From Akkermansiaceae bacterium (GTDB lineage Bacteria > Verrucomicrobiota > Verrucomicrobiia > Verrucomicrobiales > Akkermansiaceae): 64,000 bases of DNA. Made by a program: the position numbers and the translations under genes. Within the stretch, counting starts at the first letter, position 1, and each line of letters starts with the position of its first letter. The stretch spans positions 1 through 64,000 of the forward strand of contig JAPKCM010000019.1 in assembly GCA_028822935.1 (NCBI GenBank), read 5' to 3'. The notes beneath the pieces were generated by a model. That model was not told where the DNA came from and did no database searches. It worked only from the letters and a program-made list of their open reading frames with translations. Positions 17,458 through 26,440 of this stretch are shown here, piece after piece.

Positions 17458-19596
17458 GTGTTTCAAAAAAGTTCAGACAAGAAAGAGTGCAGGAAAGCTT
17501 TGGCTATCGTGCTAGCGATTGCTCTTGTTGGCTTCCAGCCCCTGAGTGGTGCGCTCGACTACGATGGCGACGGAGTCTCTGAATTGTGGGTCCAACTGTA
17601 TCCGCAACTTGCACACAACGAGTTGGATCGTGATGCGGATGGTCAATCGAATTTCGCAGAATCGGTGGCCGGGACCGACCCGACAAATCCTTTGAGTCGG
17701 CTGGAGTTGAAAGTGCACTCGGTGAGCGCCAACACGGTAACATTTGAGTGGCAGACGATCATCGGCAAGGCCTATTGGATTCAGCGTTGGTCGCCGCAAA
17801 GCGGAGAATGGGAAGCGCTTGTTACTTCCCCGACGGCGACAATTTCAGAGATTCGACAAGTCATTGTTCCGACGGTCGAACCTGTGGGAGTTTATCGGAT
17901 GGGCGCTGGCGACGTGGACAACGACGCGGATGGTCTGACTGCCTGGGAAGAAGCTCTCTTTGGCTGGAGTGATATTGATCCTTTCAGTGCGAGCGGTGGC
18001 GAGATGTCTGATTTTGCTTTTGCTAGCAAATCTCTTGAAGCCCCTGAGGGCATTCTCCTTACTGACGGTAGATCCATTCCACAGAGACTGCCGACGGCGA
18101 GTGAAGCTGCCCGATTTCTTGTTCAAGCGTCTTTTGGGCCGAATGAGGAGGAGATTGAAAAGGTGACGAGCTTTGGGTTCTCAGCTTGGTTTGAAGGGCA
18201 ATTGAGTATGCCAGCGACGACGACGCAGGCTAGCATGTTTTCTACCGGGCAACCTTTTTCAGCAGGATTGTGGAGGCACGGATGGTGGCGTTCTGCACTC
18301 ATTGCTCCCGACCAAATGAGGCAAAGGATGGCGTATGCCTTGAGTCAAATTTTTGTTGTGAATACAGAGAGCGGGACGGTAATCGGTGACAACGTCACGA
18401 CGCAGGCGCGCTACTATGATCCGCTTTTGACTGAAGGCTTTGGATCGTTCCGGGATCTACTGGAGCACGTGAGCTACAGCCCTGCGATGGGCTTTTACCT
18501 TTCCCACCTTGGTAATCGTAAATCTGACCCAGCGCTGGGGCAATTTCCTGATGAAAACTTTGCGCGGGAGATCATGCAATTGTTCACGATTGGCTTGTGG
18601 AAGCTCAATCCTGACGGTAGCCGACAGATTACGGATGACGGATCGTTCATTCCGACCTACGACAATTCGGTGATCACCGAAATGGCAAAGGTTTTCACTG
18701 GGATGAGCCACTCTCGTGTGAACAGCGGAGAGATAGCAACCAGCTTCTACCAGGGAGCTCAAGGCAATGATTACCAATATCCCATGAAGGTTTGGGATGA
18801 GGAGCATGAGCCAGGGACCAAAGTCTTGTTTGATGGCGTGATTGTTCCTGAGGGGCAGTCTGGTGAAGAGGACGTACAGCAAACTCTCGACGCTTTGTGC
18901 GCTCATCCCAATGTCGCTCCTTTTGTGAGTAGGTTATTGATTCAAAGATTTACGAGTTCCAATCCTAGTTCTGAATATCTCACGCGGGTGTCCCGAGCAT
19001 GGGAAATGGGAGATGGGAACTTGGAACACGTCGTGAGGGCAATCCTTTTCGATTCCGAGGCTCGAACGATGAGCCACGGAGGGGAAATTCGAGGCAAGGT
19101 GAGGGAGCCGCTCATTCGAATGACTCACTTTATGAGAGCCTTTGGCGAATTGGAGGAACCCGGAAAATTTGGTGTTTTCGCCAACAAACTAAAATCGGAT
19201 TTGGGGCAGTTTCCGATGTCATCCCCAACAGTGTTCAACTTTTACCTCCCTGATTACTTGCCACAAGGCGAGCTTCAATCTGAGGGTCTTTTTTGTCCAG
19301 AGCTTCAGATCGCGACAGCGAGTTCGCTTCTCGCAACTCACAACTTATTTGCGGGCACTGTAAATTCAGGACATTGGGTTCGTGGAGTCGATTACACGCA
19401 GGAGCTTATTTTGTTGGCACAAGACTACGATTTGCTCTTGGACCATTTTGACCGATTAATGACTTATGGGGCTATGTCGGGAGAGACGAGAGCAGCCGCA
19501 AGAAGCATGCTCGAAGTATTTAGCAATCCAGATACTAAGATTCGTCGGGCACTGCAAATGATCATCAATTCCCCAGACTTTAGCATTTTGCGATAG
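17458..19596 (+). CDS. DUF1800 secreted protein
   Basis: The 712-residue protein has an N-terminal signal peptide (KALAIVLAIALVGFQPLSGA). A calcium-binding-type Asp-rich stretch follows (DYDGDGVS, DRDADGQS; residues 34-65). The DUF1800 region covers about 215-710, recognisable by AARFLVQASFGPNEEEI, FAREIMQLFTIGLW and LLIQRFTSSNPS. DUF1800 proteins usually sit directly before a DUF1501 gene, as here, and have no proven activity. The start is GTG at 17458, five bases after the GT4 stop. Its position between glycosyltransferases and exosortase genes suggests a role in surface-glycan or sorted-protein handling; that is inference. Confidence 0.85.
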   Translation: MFQKSSDKKECRKALAIVLAIALVGFQPLSGALDYDGDGVSELWVQLYPQLAHNELDRDADGQSNFAESVAGTDPTNPLSRLELKVHSVSANTVTFEWQTIIGKAYWIQRWSPQSGEWEALVTSPTATISEIRQVIVPTVEPVGVYRMGAGDVDNDADGLTAWEEALFGWSDIDPFSASGGEMSDFAFASKSLEAPEGILLTDGRSIPQRLPTASEAARFLVQASFGPNEEEIEKVTSFGFSAWFEGQLSMPATTTQASMFSTGQPFSAGLWRHGWWRSALIAPDQMRQRMAYALSQIFVVNTESGTVIGDNVTTQARYYDPLLTEGFGSFRDLLEHVSYSPAMGFYLSHLGNRKSDPALGQFPDENFAREIMQLFTIGLWKLNPDGSRQITDDGSFIPTYDNSVITEMAKVFTGMSHSRVNSGEIATSFYQGAQGNDYQYPMKVWDEEHEPGTKVLFDGVIVPEGQSGEEDVQQTLDALCAHPNVAPFVSRLLIQRFTSSNPSSEYLTRVSRAWEMGDGNLEHVVRAILFDSEARTMSHGGEIRGKVREPLIRMTHFMRAFGELEEPGKFGVFANKLKSDLGQFPMSSPTVFNFYLPDYLPQGELQSEGLFCPELQIATASSLLATHNLFAGTVNSGHWVRGVDYTQELILLAQDYDLLLDHFDRLMTYGAMSGETRAAARSMLEVFSNPDTKIRRALQMIINSPDFSILR

Positions 19597-20994
19597 ATGA
19601 GAGAAAAACAGGAGAACTTAAATCGGCGGACCTTTCTAGGAGAGTCGAGTTGTGCCGCAGTTGGTTCGATCGGGGCACTTTCATCAATGCTCAATTTGAA
19701 GCTTATGGGTTCACTATCTGCGGAGGAAGTGAATCCTGGTGGAGATTATAAGGCGCTCGTCTGCGTTTATCTGGCTGGAGGGAACGATTCATTTAATATG
19801 CTTGCCCCAGTTGATGAGGCTGGCTTTGACGAGTATTCGGTTGCCCGGGGATCTATTGGCCTGCCGGTTGACCAGTTCACTCCTTTAAATTACGCAATCT
19901 CGGACGGGAGGAGTTTGGGGATTCAATCGGAAATGGCAGAGTTGGCGGCGCTCTTTCAATCCGGCAAGGCTGCATTTGTCGCCAATGTGGGCACCTTGGT
20001 AGAGCCTACCGATTTATCCGCCATCCATAATCAGACAGCGAGACTTCCTTTGGGGCTTTATTCCCATGCTGACCAAGAGATCCACTGGCAATCGAGTCTT
20101 CCTGAAACTCGTACTGCTCGTTCTGGCTGGGGAGGGAGAATGGCGGATCTTTTACGTGATCTTAATGAGAATGGGGGAGTGTCCATGAATGTATCTTTGG
20201 CAGGGACCAACCTCTTTCAGGTTGGGGATTCAACTTCTGTTTTTGCTAAAACTCCCGGAGATATTCCCGGCATTACCAATTGGAATGACCCGAGTCCCGT
20301 GAAACGAAATGCAATCCAAAGCATTTTGGAAGCGGAGTATGAGAATGTCTTTAAGAGAGCGCTAGCTACGAGAACGCGAGATGCGATTGAAGCTGGCGAA
20401 GCGTATCGAACAGCATTGCAGGGGATTCCTGCACTCGCATCTACCTTTGACTCCCAGAACCCACTTTCGCTTCAACTGAAGGATGTGGCTGAAACGATCG
20501 CAGCGCGGGAAAATCTGGGGAAGAAACGCCAAACCTTTTTCGTGAGAGTCGGTGGCTGGGATCATCATGGTTCCCTAAATTCTCATCCTGCCATGCTCGG
20601 GGCGCTCAGCCAGGCAATCGGAGAATTTCAGGTAGCAATGAGTGAACTCTGTGTGGAAGATCAAGTCACCCTGTTCACGGCATCTGACTTTGGCCGGACA
20701 CTCTCACCGAATGGGGGTGGTAGCGACCATGCATGGGGCGGTAATCAATTCATCGTTGGAGGAGCAGTTGAGGGAGGAAAAGTCCATGGTATTTATCCGG
20801 AGTTGGCCCTTGGAAATAATTTAGATGTCGGAAGAGGTCGAATGATTCCGACAACGTCAGTAGATGAGTATTTTGCCGATTTGGCGCTCTGGATGGGGGT
20901 CTCACCTCAGAACATTTCGAGCGTCCTTCCAAATTTGTCTCGTTTCCACAGTGTCGTTGACTCCGGGGCTCCGATCGGCCTTTTTGGTGCATAG
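19597..20994 (+). CDS. DUF1501 secreted protein with Tat signal
   Basis: The 465-residue protein starts immediately after the DUF1800 stop. It has a twin-arginine signal (NRRTFLGESS, residues 9-18) followed by a hydrophobic stretch, so it is probably exported folded. DUF1501 features include CVYLAGGNDSFNML near residue 50, SAIHNQTARL, GGWDHHGSLNSH near residue 315 and SDFGRTLSPNGGGSDHAWG near residue 365. The fold is alkaline-phosphatase/sulfatase-like, but no enzyme activity is known for the family. It almost always pairs with DUF1800. Confidence 0.88.
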   Translation: MREKQENLNRRTFLGESSCAAVGSIGALSSMLNLKLMGSLSAEEVNPGGDYKALVCVYLAGGNDSFNMLAPVDEAGFDEYSVARGSIGLPVDQFTPLNYAISDGRSLGIQSEMAELAALFQSGKAAFVANVGTLVEPTDLSAIHNQTARLPLGLYSHADQEIHWQSSLPETRTARSGWGGRMADLLRDLNENGGVSMNVSLAGTNLFQVGDSTSVFAKTPGDIPGITNWNDPSPVKRNAIQSILEAEYENVFKRALATRTRDAIEAGEAYRTALQGIPALASTFDSQNPLSLQLKDVAETIAARENLGKKRQTFFVRVGGWDHHGSLNSHPAMLGALSQAIGEFQVAMSELCVEDQVTLFTASDFGRTLSPNGGGSDHAWGGNQFIVGGAVEGGKVHGIYPELALGNNLDVGRGRMIPTTSVDEYFADLALWMGVSPQNISSVLPNLSRFHSVVDSGAPIGLFGA

Positions 20995-21012
20995 ACGCTG
21001 AGAGGAAAGCAC

Positions 21013-22020
21013 TTGTTATTTGTTAGTAATCAGATTATTCAGATGACCGTGGCTGGAAGCAACGAATCTAAGAATGTGCTTCGCTCTCCTCTGGGCTGGC
21101 CCAAGCCGGCCCTGATCTTCACTGGTCTTTCGGTGTTGCTACTTCTCTATTTTTACGTTTTTCATAATTCCTATCCCACGACCAATGGCAAATCCTTGGC
21201 TGGCTGGGGGTGGCGTGCTTGCAACTCAGACAATGGATTCTTGCATGGGCGCTTCATTCCTTTCGCCTTTGCGGTCATGTGCTGGCTCGGATGGAAACGC
21301 GCAAAGGGTGAAGAGGTAAAGCCGAGCAATTGGGGTTTAGCAATCTTGGCTGTGGGATTGATTCTCTACGTGGGATCGGTGAGAACGATTCAACCGAGGA
21401 TTGCGATCATCGGATTGCCCTTCACGATTCTCGGAACTCTTTATTTTCTTTTTGGTTTTCAGGTGACCAGGCACTTTATCTTCCCCGCATTCTTTTGGTG
21501 GTTTGCGATGCCAGTTCCTGGTCTTGAGACGGCATTGACCGGGCGCCTTCAGCTCTTGGTGACAGAATTCTGTTTCCATACGGGTCAGTTTGTCGGGATG
21601 GACTTGGTTCGCCAAGGGAACACGATCACCATCCTTTCCGGGAGCGGGGAAAGTTCGATGGATATTGCGGATGGGTGCAGTGGCATTCGATCCTTGATGG
21701 CGTTAACGATGATCGCAGCGGTGTTTGCTCATTACACTCAGAAGAGTCTTTGGAAGAAAGCGGTCCTTTTTGGCTCCTCATTACCCTTGGCGATTATTGG
21801 AAACTTCGGAAGGATCTTTACGATTCTGGTGATCGCCCAGATGGGATTCGCAGATTTCGCCATGAAGACCTACCATGATTGGGCGGGGCTTTTGTTCTTT
21901 TTCCCCATTGCGCTATCGGGCCTGTATTTGATCGATTACTTGCTCAATATTCGTGAGCGCCGAAAGCGTAAGAAGAAGGTTTCAGTTTCGCGAAAGAACA
22001 CGACTCAGATTGCCAAATGA
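21013..22020 (+). CDS. Exosortase (Xrt family)
   Basis: The 335-residue protein has about 8 membrane helices. It carries the exosortase/archaeosortase triad: Cys222 in ADGCSGIRSL, Arg267 in GNFGRIF and His288 in YHDWAG. The family cleaves C-terminal sorting tails (PEP-CTERM-like) and probably links the proteins to an extracellular glycan. The start is taken as TTG 21013 because GAGGA sits about six bases upstream; ATG 21043 is the alternative and would shorten the protein by 10 residues. The stop overlaps EpsI (ATGA). No sorting-tail substrate was found in this window, so targets must lie elsewhere. The subfamily is not assigned. Confidence 0.9.
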   Translation: MLFVSNQIIQMTVAGSNESKNVLRSPLGWPKPALIFTGLSVLLLLYFYVFHNSYPTTNGKSLAGWGWRACNSDNGFLHGRFIPFAFAVMCWLGWKRAKGEEVKPSNWGLAILAVGLILYVGSVRTIQPRIAIIGLPFTILGTLYFLFGFQVTRHFIFPAFFWWFAMPVPGLETALTGRLQLLVTEFCFHTGQFVGMDLVRQGNTITILSGSGESSMDIADGCSGIRSLMALTMIAAVFAHYTQKSLWKKAVLFGSSLPLAIIGNFGRIFTILVIAQMGFADFAMKTYHDWAGLLFFFPIALSGLYLIDYLLNIRERRKRKKKVSVSRKNTTQIAK

Positions 22021-22817
22021 CCAAGCGAACGATCGTATTATTTTGTTTCATCTTCGGGATGTTTGGGGCGCTCTTTCTGCTTCCCAGCACTCCTGGAATG
22101 AAGCCTTCAAGGCTTGCCAAAGATCTTCCGGATCAGCTTGGAGATTGGCGGGGAACTCCGAGGGAGCCAGGAGCTTTGGAGAAAAAGGTTCTGGCTCAGG
22201 ATACGGAGTTCAGGCGGATGGAGTATAGTGATACTACGGGCAAACGACCCTCTATTGAGACTTCCATCGTTTTCTCAGGAAAGAATCTTAGCCAAAGCAT
22301 TCATCGCCCTGAGGTGTGTCTCCGGGCGCAAGGGTGGACCTTCGTTCATGAAAATTATCTTCAGTTACAGGGAGTCTTGTCTTCTGGTGCGCCTCTTCCG
22401 GTGAAGGAGATGATTTGTAAGAGAATAGCGATGAAAAATCCTGAGAAGGATGGAGATAAACCGACTCCTTATCTAACAGAGGACGGAAAGGAAGTGATTC
22501 TGTGGCGGGTGTTTTATTATACCTTTTTTGGACATGAAGCTATTGTAGCAGGGCACTATCAACGGACGATGGTGGATATGAGGGATCGATTGTTCAAGGG
22601 TTACGACCAACGGTGGGCTTACGCGACCTTTTCTTCTTACATCACCTCCAAGCACACCGAGCAGGGGATCACGCCTGCAGGGGCTCCAAGTTTCAATGAG
22701 GAAGAGACGACGGAATTAATTAAGGATTTCTTAAGGGAGTTCCTACCGGTCGTCGTCGCGGAGCCACGTGGCGGTTATGATCCATCACTGGAGGAGGGTA
22801 AGAACATTGGACTATGA
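22017..22817 (+). CDS. Exosortase-associated EpsI family protein
   Basis: The 266-residue protein has one N-terminal membrane anchor (IVLFCFIFGMFGALFLL). The EpsI/DUF3485 core follows, with LGDWRGTPREPG near residue 42, SQSIHRPEVCLRAQGW near residue 92 and a region of conserved aromatic residues ending near residue 200. EpsI proteins are found beside exosortases and are thought to assist glycan export or exosortase function. In many species the domain is fused to the exosortase C-terminus; here it is a separate overlapping gene. Both ends overlap neighbours by ATGA. Confidence 0.88.
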   Translation: MTKRTIVLFCFIFGMFGALFLLPSTPGMKPSRLAKDLPDQLGDWRGTPREPGALEKKVLAQDTEFRRMEYSDTTGKRPSIETSIVFSGKNLSQSIHRPEVCLRAQGWTFVHENYLQLQGVLSSGAPLPVKEMICKRIAMKNPEKDGDKPTPYLTEDGKEVILWRVFYYTFFGHEAIVAGHYQRTMVDMRDRLFKGYDQRWAYATFSSYITSKHTEQGITPAGAPSFNEEETTELIKDFLREFLPVVVAEPRGGYDPSLEEGKNIGL

Positions 22818-24223
22818 GGCATAGAGGGCATAACGAACTATTCTCGACTCAAATTCTTCAAGTCTTTGATGCGCTGATTGTGTGGGTGTGCTTTGTCCTG
22901 GCGGCGGCACTGCACCCGTCGATCCGGAGTCTGGCTGGAATTGGCAATATTGACGACTATGGGCTCGAGGATATGATGTGGATTGTCTATATCGTTGTTC
23001 CCCTGACCCCGCTCATTTTGGAGAAATTTCAGTTTTACGAACAGATTGCGACGAAGAAACGGGTTAAGGTTATCAATGAGCTTTTTCAGAGTATTCTTCT
23101 CGTTGGATTGGTCGTCGCGTTGGTCGAGCTCGTCTTTAAGTTCTCTGGAACACGGCGCCTCATTTTCGGCACCGGTCTCTTTTATGCCTTTGGATTGCTC
23201 TGGTTAAGGAGTGTGATCACGCGACGCGTGCTGCTGGAAAAAGCGAAGCGGCCCGAAAACTTGGACCATGTTGTTCTCGCGGGGAACAGGGAAGAGATCG
23301 CTTCGTTTCTTGAGGAAGTGGAAGCCGAGCGGCTTCAAACGTGGAGAATCGTGAGCCACTTTGATATGGCTGGCAATACGGTGGATGAACTTGGTGACCT
23401 TCTTAAAAAGGAAGCTGTCCAGAGAGTGGTTTTCCTAACCCGGCATACCGAGTTTGAAAGGGTCGCCAGGGCCGTGGGTCTTTGCGAGGTTCAAGGAGTT
23501 GAAGCTTGGCTGGATGCGTCATTTCTTAAAACTCAGGTCGCCCGGCCTACCTTTGACGTAATTGGCGGGCAGCCTATGTTGGTTTTTAGCTCTACACCCG
23601 AGCTTTCCTGGCAGTTGTTTGCGAAGCAGCTGTTGGATTTCTTTGGGGCCGTTTTTATTCTTCTGGGCACTTTACCGATCTGGCTGTTTGCTTGGGTAGG
23701 GATCAAGCTAGCAAGCCCAGGGGCGCCGGTGTTCTTTTCCCAGAAACGGTCCGGTCTCTACGGTAAAGCGTTTTCTATTTATAAGTTCAGGACGATGGTT
23801 CCTGACGCCGAAGAAAAGTTGAGAGAAGTGAAGGAAAGTCACGGCAATGAAGTGGACGGGCCTGCCTTCAAACTTGATGACGATCCCAGGATCTTTCCTT
23901 TTGGGGACTTTCTTCGGAAATACAGTATCGACGAGTTGCCGCAGTTGATCAATGTAATCAAAGGAGAGATGAGTCTAGTTGGTCCGAGGCCACTTCCTGT
24001 GCATGAAATCGAGGCGATTGAAAATTCCGCCCACCGTCGACGCCTTAGCATGAAACCTGGCCTCACATGTATCTGGCAGATCACCGGGCGGAGCAATATC
24101 ACCGATTTTGATGAGTGGGTGAAGCTGGACACTCGTTACATCGATGAATGGTCGATCTGGGGAGATGTGCTGATTTTACTCAAAACGATTCCTGCAGTGC
24201 TCTTCGGAAAAGGGGCCAAGTAG
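22814..24223 (+). CDS. Polyprenyl-phosphate glycosyl-1-phosphate transferase
   Basis: The 469-residue protein is built like WbaP/EpsB-type initiating enzymes. About four membrane helices lie in residues 10-130, then a nucleotide-binding-like region (VVLAGNREEIASFL), another helix near 280, and the bacterial sugar transferase domain in 310-469. Key motifs are YKFRTMVPDAEEKL, LRKYSIDELPQL, MSLVGPRPLPVHE and KPGLTCIWQITGR. It transfers a sugar-1-phosphate from a nucleotide sugar to undecaprenyl phosphate, starting each repeat unit of the exopolysaccharide. The ATGA overlap with EpsI places it in the exosortase operon. Confidence 0.9.
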   Translation: MRHRGHNELFSTQILQVFDALIVWVCFVLAAALHPSIRSLAGIGNIDDYGLEDMMWIVYIVVPLTPLILEKFQFYEQIATKKRVKVINELFQSILLVGLVVALVELVFKFSGTRRLIFGTGLFYAFGLLWLRSVITRRVLLEKAKRPENLDHVVLAGNREEIASFLEEVEAERLQTWRIVSHFDMAGNTVDELGDLLKKEAVQRVVFLTRHTEFERVARAVGLCEVQGVEAWLDASFLKTQVARPTFDVIGGQPMLVFSSTPELSWQLFAKQLLDFFGAVFILLGTLPIWLFAWVGIKLASPGAPVFFSQKRSGLYGKAFSIYKFRTMVPDAEEKLREVKESHGNEVDGPAFKLDDDPRIFPFGDFLRKYSIDELPQLINVIKGEMSLVGPRPLPVHEIEAIENSAHRRRLSMKPGLTCIWQITGRSNITDFDEWVKLDTRYIDEWSIWGDVLILLKTIPAVLFGKGAK

Positions 24224-24237
24224 AATTTTTGGTTCAA

Positions 24238-26430
24238 ATGAGATCATTTAAACGCGAAATGCTTCATTCAGGGCTGGTTGCCTTGGGCTTGGTCTATATC
24301 CTGCTAACGGGGGTTGATCTCGATTATCATCGAGTGGGTTGGGGAGTGCTCCTTTTGGGATTCTCTGTTTTTCTCGTCGTGGTTAAGTTGGGTGGCTCGA
24401 TACAGCCGAAGGCTTCTTTCTTGGTTGCTGTAGGTTTTGCTGGAAGCTACTTCATCGTCCGAGCTCTCCTGGGTGGTCCGGTGGGGCTGGCCGTATCCGA
24501 GAGCTTTCTGGTGGTCATTTTTCTCGGGATTTACTTTGCGATCTCCCAGGCCGGATCATCATTTCTCAAAGTTCTGCTCTTCGCAGTGGTGGGAATGAGC
24601 TTGGCGCAGATTGTGGCAGCGATAATTCAGTTGACCTCTGAGCAACCCTTTTATGTTTTCTCGAATATTCAGCACAAGCTATCCGGCCTCTCGGGATTCT
24701 TCGGGCATTACAATCCGTTTGCAGCATTCTGTAATGTGAGTCTTCTTGTTCTCTTACCAGTTCCCTTTCTGGTGAACATGCGGGCGATTTGGAAAGTTTG
24801 CCTTTTTGTGGTGATGGGACTTTTGGTGGCGGCGACTTGGTTCAGTGGATCCCGTGGTGGTTGGCTGGGCCTTACTGGTGGGGTGGGAGTTTCGCTGTTC
24901 GCTTTTTGGTGGACCCTACATTCGAGCAAAAGCCCGCGGGCGTTCCTTGCCGGAATCATCGCGGTGGTGGGGTTGGTGATTGGACTCAGTACCAGCTGGG
25001 CAGTCATTTCTTATAAAACTGCGGAACGAAAAGGCGAAGGGGCTTCAGCTGAATCAATCTTAGTCACTGGGGGGGTGAGGTCATCTCTCCAAGGAATGGC
25101 CTTTGACAGTTTTTTGGAATCACCTGCAGTTGGTCATGGAGCGAGAGCCTTCTCCTACAAGGTCATTCAGGATTGGGACACGGAGCGTCTCTACAGCTTC
25201 ACTGGAGACCCTGAGTTCGTCCACAATGAGTATCTTGAGACTTTAAGCTCATATGGGTTTATTGGGTTTATTTTGGTTCTATTCGGATTGGGATCTCATG
25301 GCGTAAAGGGGGTGGTCGCGGTAGTAGATCGACCGCAAGGAGCTGAAGAAGCTCTCGAGCGGGCTTTCAAAGTGGGTGCTTACGGAGCGCTCGCGGCTCT
25401 TCTTATTCAGTCCTATTTTAGTTTCTTAATGCACGTTCCGGCATTAATTGGATATTGTGCGGTGCTTGTCGCGATTCTGGCTCGAGGAGGCTCGAGAGAA
25501 AATCTCGGGAAATTGGCGAGTGGCTCGAGAGGAATTTTTTCATTACTCATCGCAGTGCTGACGATCTTCGCCGGGTCTCGCGCAGGGGTGACAGATTTTT
25601 GGGCTCGAAAGGCAAACAATTACGCCGAAGACCGGGGCAACATCAATGCTCAGTCGGCCACTATTTCAGCGCTTTGGAAGGCCGGGGAAGCCAGCAAAAA
25701 CCCTAAACACTACGAAATAGCGGGCCAAGCTGCGATGGCGTATGCGAATCAGGCGAAAGAGGTGGGAGATAGAGACTTTGTTGGCCAGTTTAATCACGTT
25801 GCAAAAGTGTCCTTCGAGCAGGCACTTGTTGTGAACCCTTATTCGCAGGTTGCCATTGCCAGTTTACCAAGGACCTTGGATTCTGGGGGGGACTACGAAG
25901 GTTCCGAACCACTGCATCAATTGGCGGTCGAAAGACTTTCAACGAGGGAGCATCATCTTAGGGTTAATTATCACGCGGGACGGAGCTCCTTTTTTAGAGC
26001 GCTCCAGCTCCTACGAAAAGGTGAGGAAAACGAAGCACGACGCTTCTTGCGCTTGGCAAGTGCAAGAATTAAGAATCACCAGCGTCTGGAGAAATGGCCG
26101 GGTCCGACAGGTGAACGCAAGGAGTTCGTTGAGCAGGTGCTTCGCTGGGATGCCCTATTGGATGGAGAGAATCTCTACAGGGCGGGGCACCAGGCATGGA
26201 TGAAGCGTGATCCAGAGCGTGGGCTGGCCTTGATGCTGGAAGCTAAAAAGAGGTATGCCAAAGCCCAGTCGGTTCTCCGGGGGCGTCAATCGATTTGGAA
26301 TGTGCAAAGCAGATCGCTGCTTGAGCAGATCGCGCAGATTAAGGATGGAAGAATCGCCCCGGCAGAGATTTCTGGCGAAGAGGTAGAACGAATTGCGGCA
26401 GGACTTGAATCCGGCTCCTCAACCCGCTAA
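24238..26430 (+). CDS. O-antigen ligase/Wzy_C-like membrane protein with C-terminal helical repeats
   Basis: The 730-residue protein has about 11 membrane helices in residues 10-470. The ligase/polymerase signatures are SGFFGHYNPFAAFCN near residue 155, WFSGSRGGWLGL near residue 200 and FVHNEYLETLSSYGFIG near residue 325. Residues 500-730 are soluble, Ala/Glu-rich and read as TPR-like repeats (ALVVNPYSQVAIAS, EENEARRFLRLASARI). This layout is common beside exosortases. It probably polymerises or transfers the glycan at the periplasmic face. Start ATG 24238 lies 14 bases after the sugar transferase stop. It is the last gene of the polysaccharide locus; prs follows 10 bases later. Confidence 0.82.
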   Translation: MRSFKREMLHSGLVALGLVYILLTGVDLDYHRVGWGVLLLGFSVFLVVVKLGGSIQPKASFLVAVGFAGSYFIVRALLGGPVGLAVSESFLVVIFLGIYFAISQAGSSFLKVLLFAVVGMSLAQIVAAIIQLTSEQPFYVFSNIQHKLSGLSGFFGHYNPFAAFCNVSLLVLLPVPFLVNMRAIWKVCLFVVMGLLVAATWFSGSRGGWLGLTGGVGVSLFAFWWTLHSSKSPRAFLAGIIAVVGLVIGLSTSWAVISYKTAERKGEGASAESILVTGGVRSSLQGMAFDSFLESPAVGHGARAFSYKVIQDWDTERLYSFTGDPEFVHNEYLETLSSYGFIGFILVLFGLGSHGVKGVVAVVDRPQGAEEALERAFKVGAYGALAALLIQSYFSFLMHVPALIGYCAVLVAILARGGSRENLGKLASGSRGIFSLLIAVLTIFAGSRAGVTDFWARKANNYAEDRGNINAQSATISALWKAGEASKNPKHYEIAGQAAMAYANQAKEVGDRDFVGQFNHVAKVSFEQALVVNPYSQVAIASLPRTLDSGGDYEGSEPLHQLAVERLSTREHHLRVNYHAGRSSFFRALQLLRKGEENEARRFLRLASARIKNHQRLEKWPGPTGERKEFVEQVLRWDALLDGENLYRAGHQAWMKRDPERGLALMLEAKKRYAKAQSVLRGRQSIWNVQSRSLLEQIAQIKDGRIAPAEISGEEVERIAAGLESGSSTR

Positions 26431-26440
26431 TCTCCCTTCC

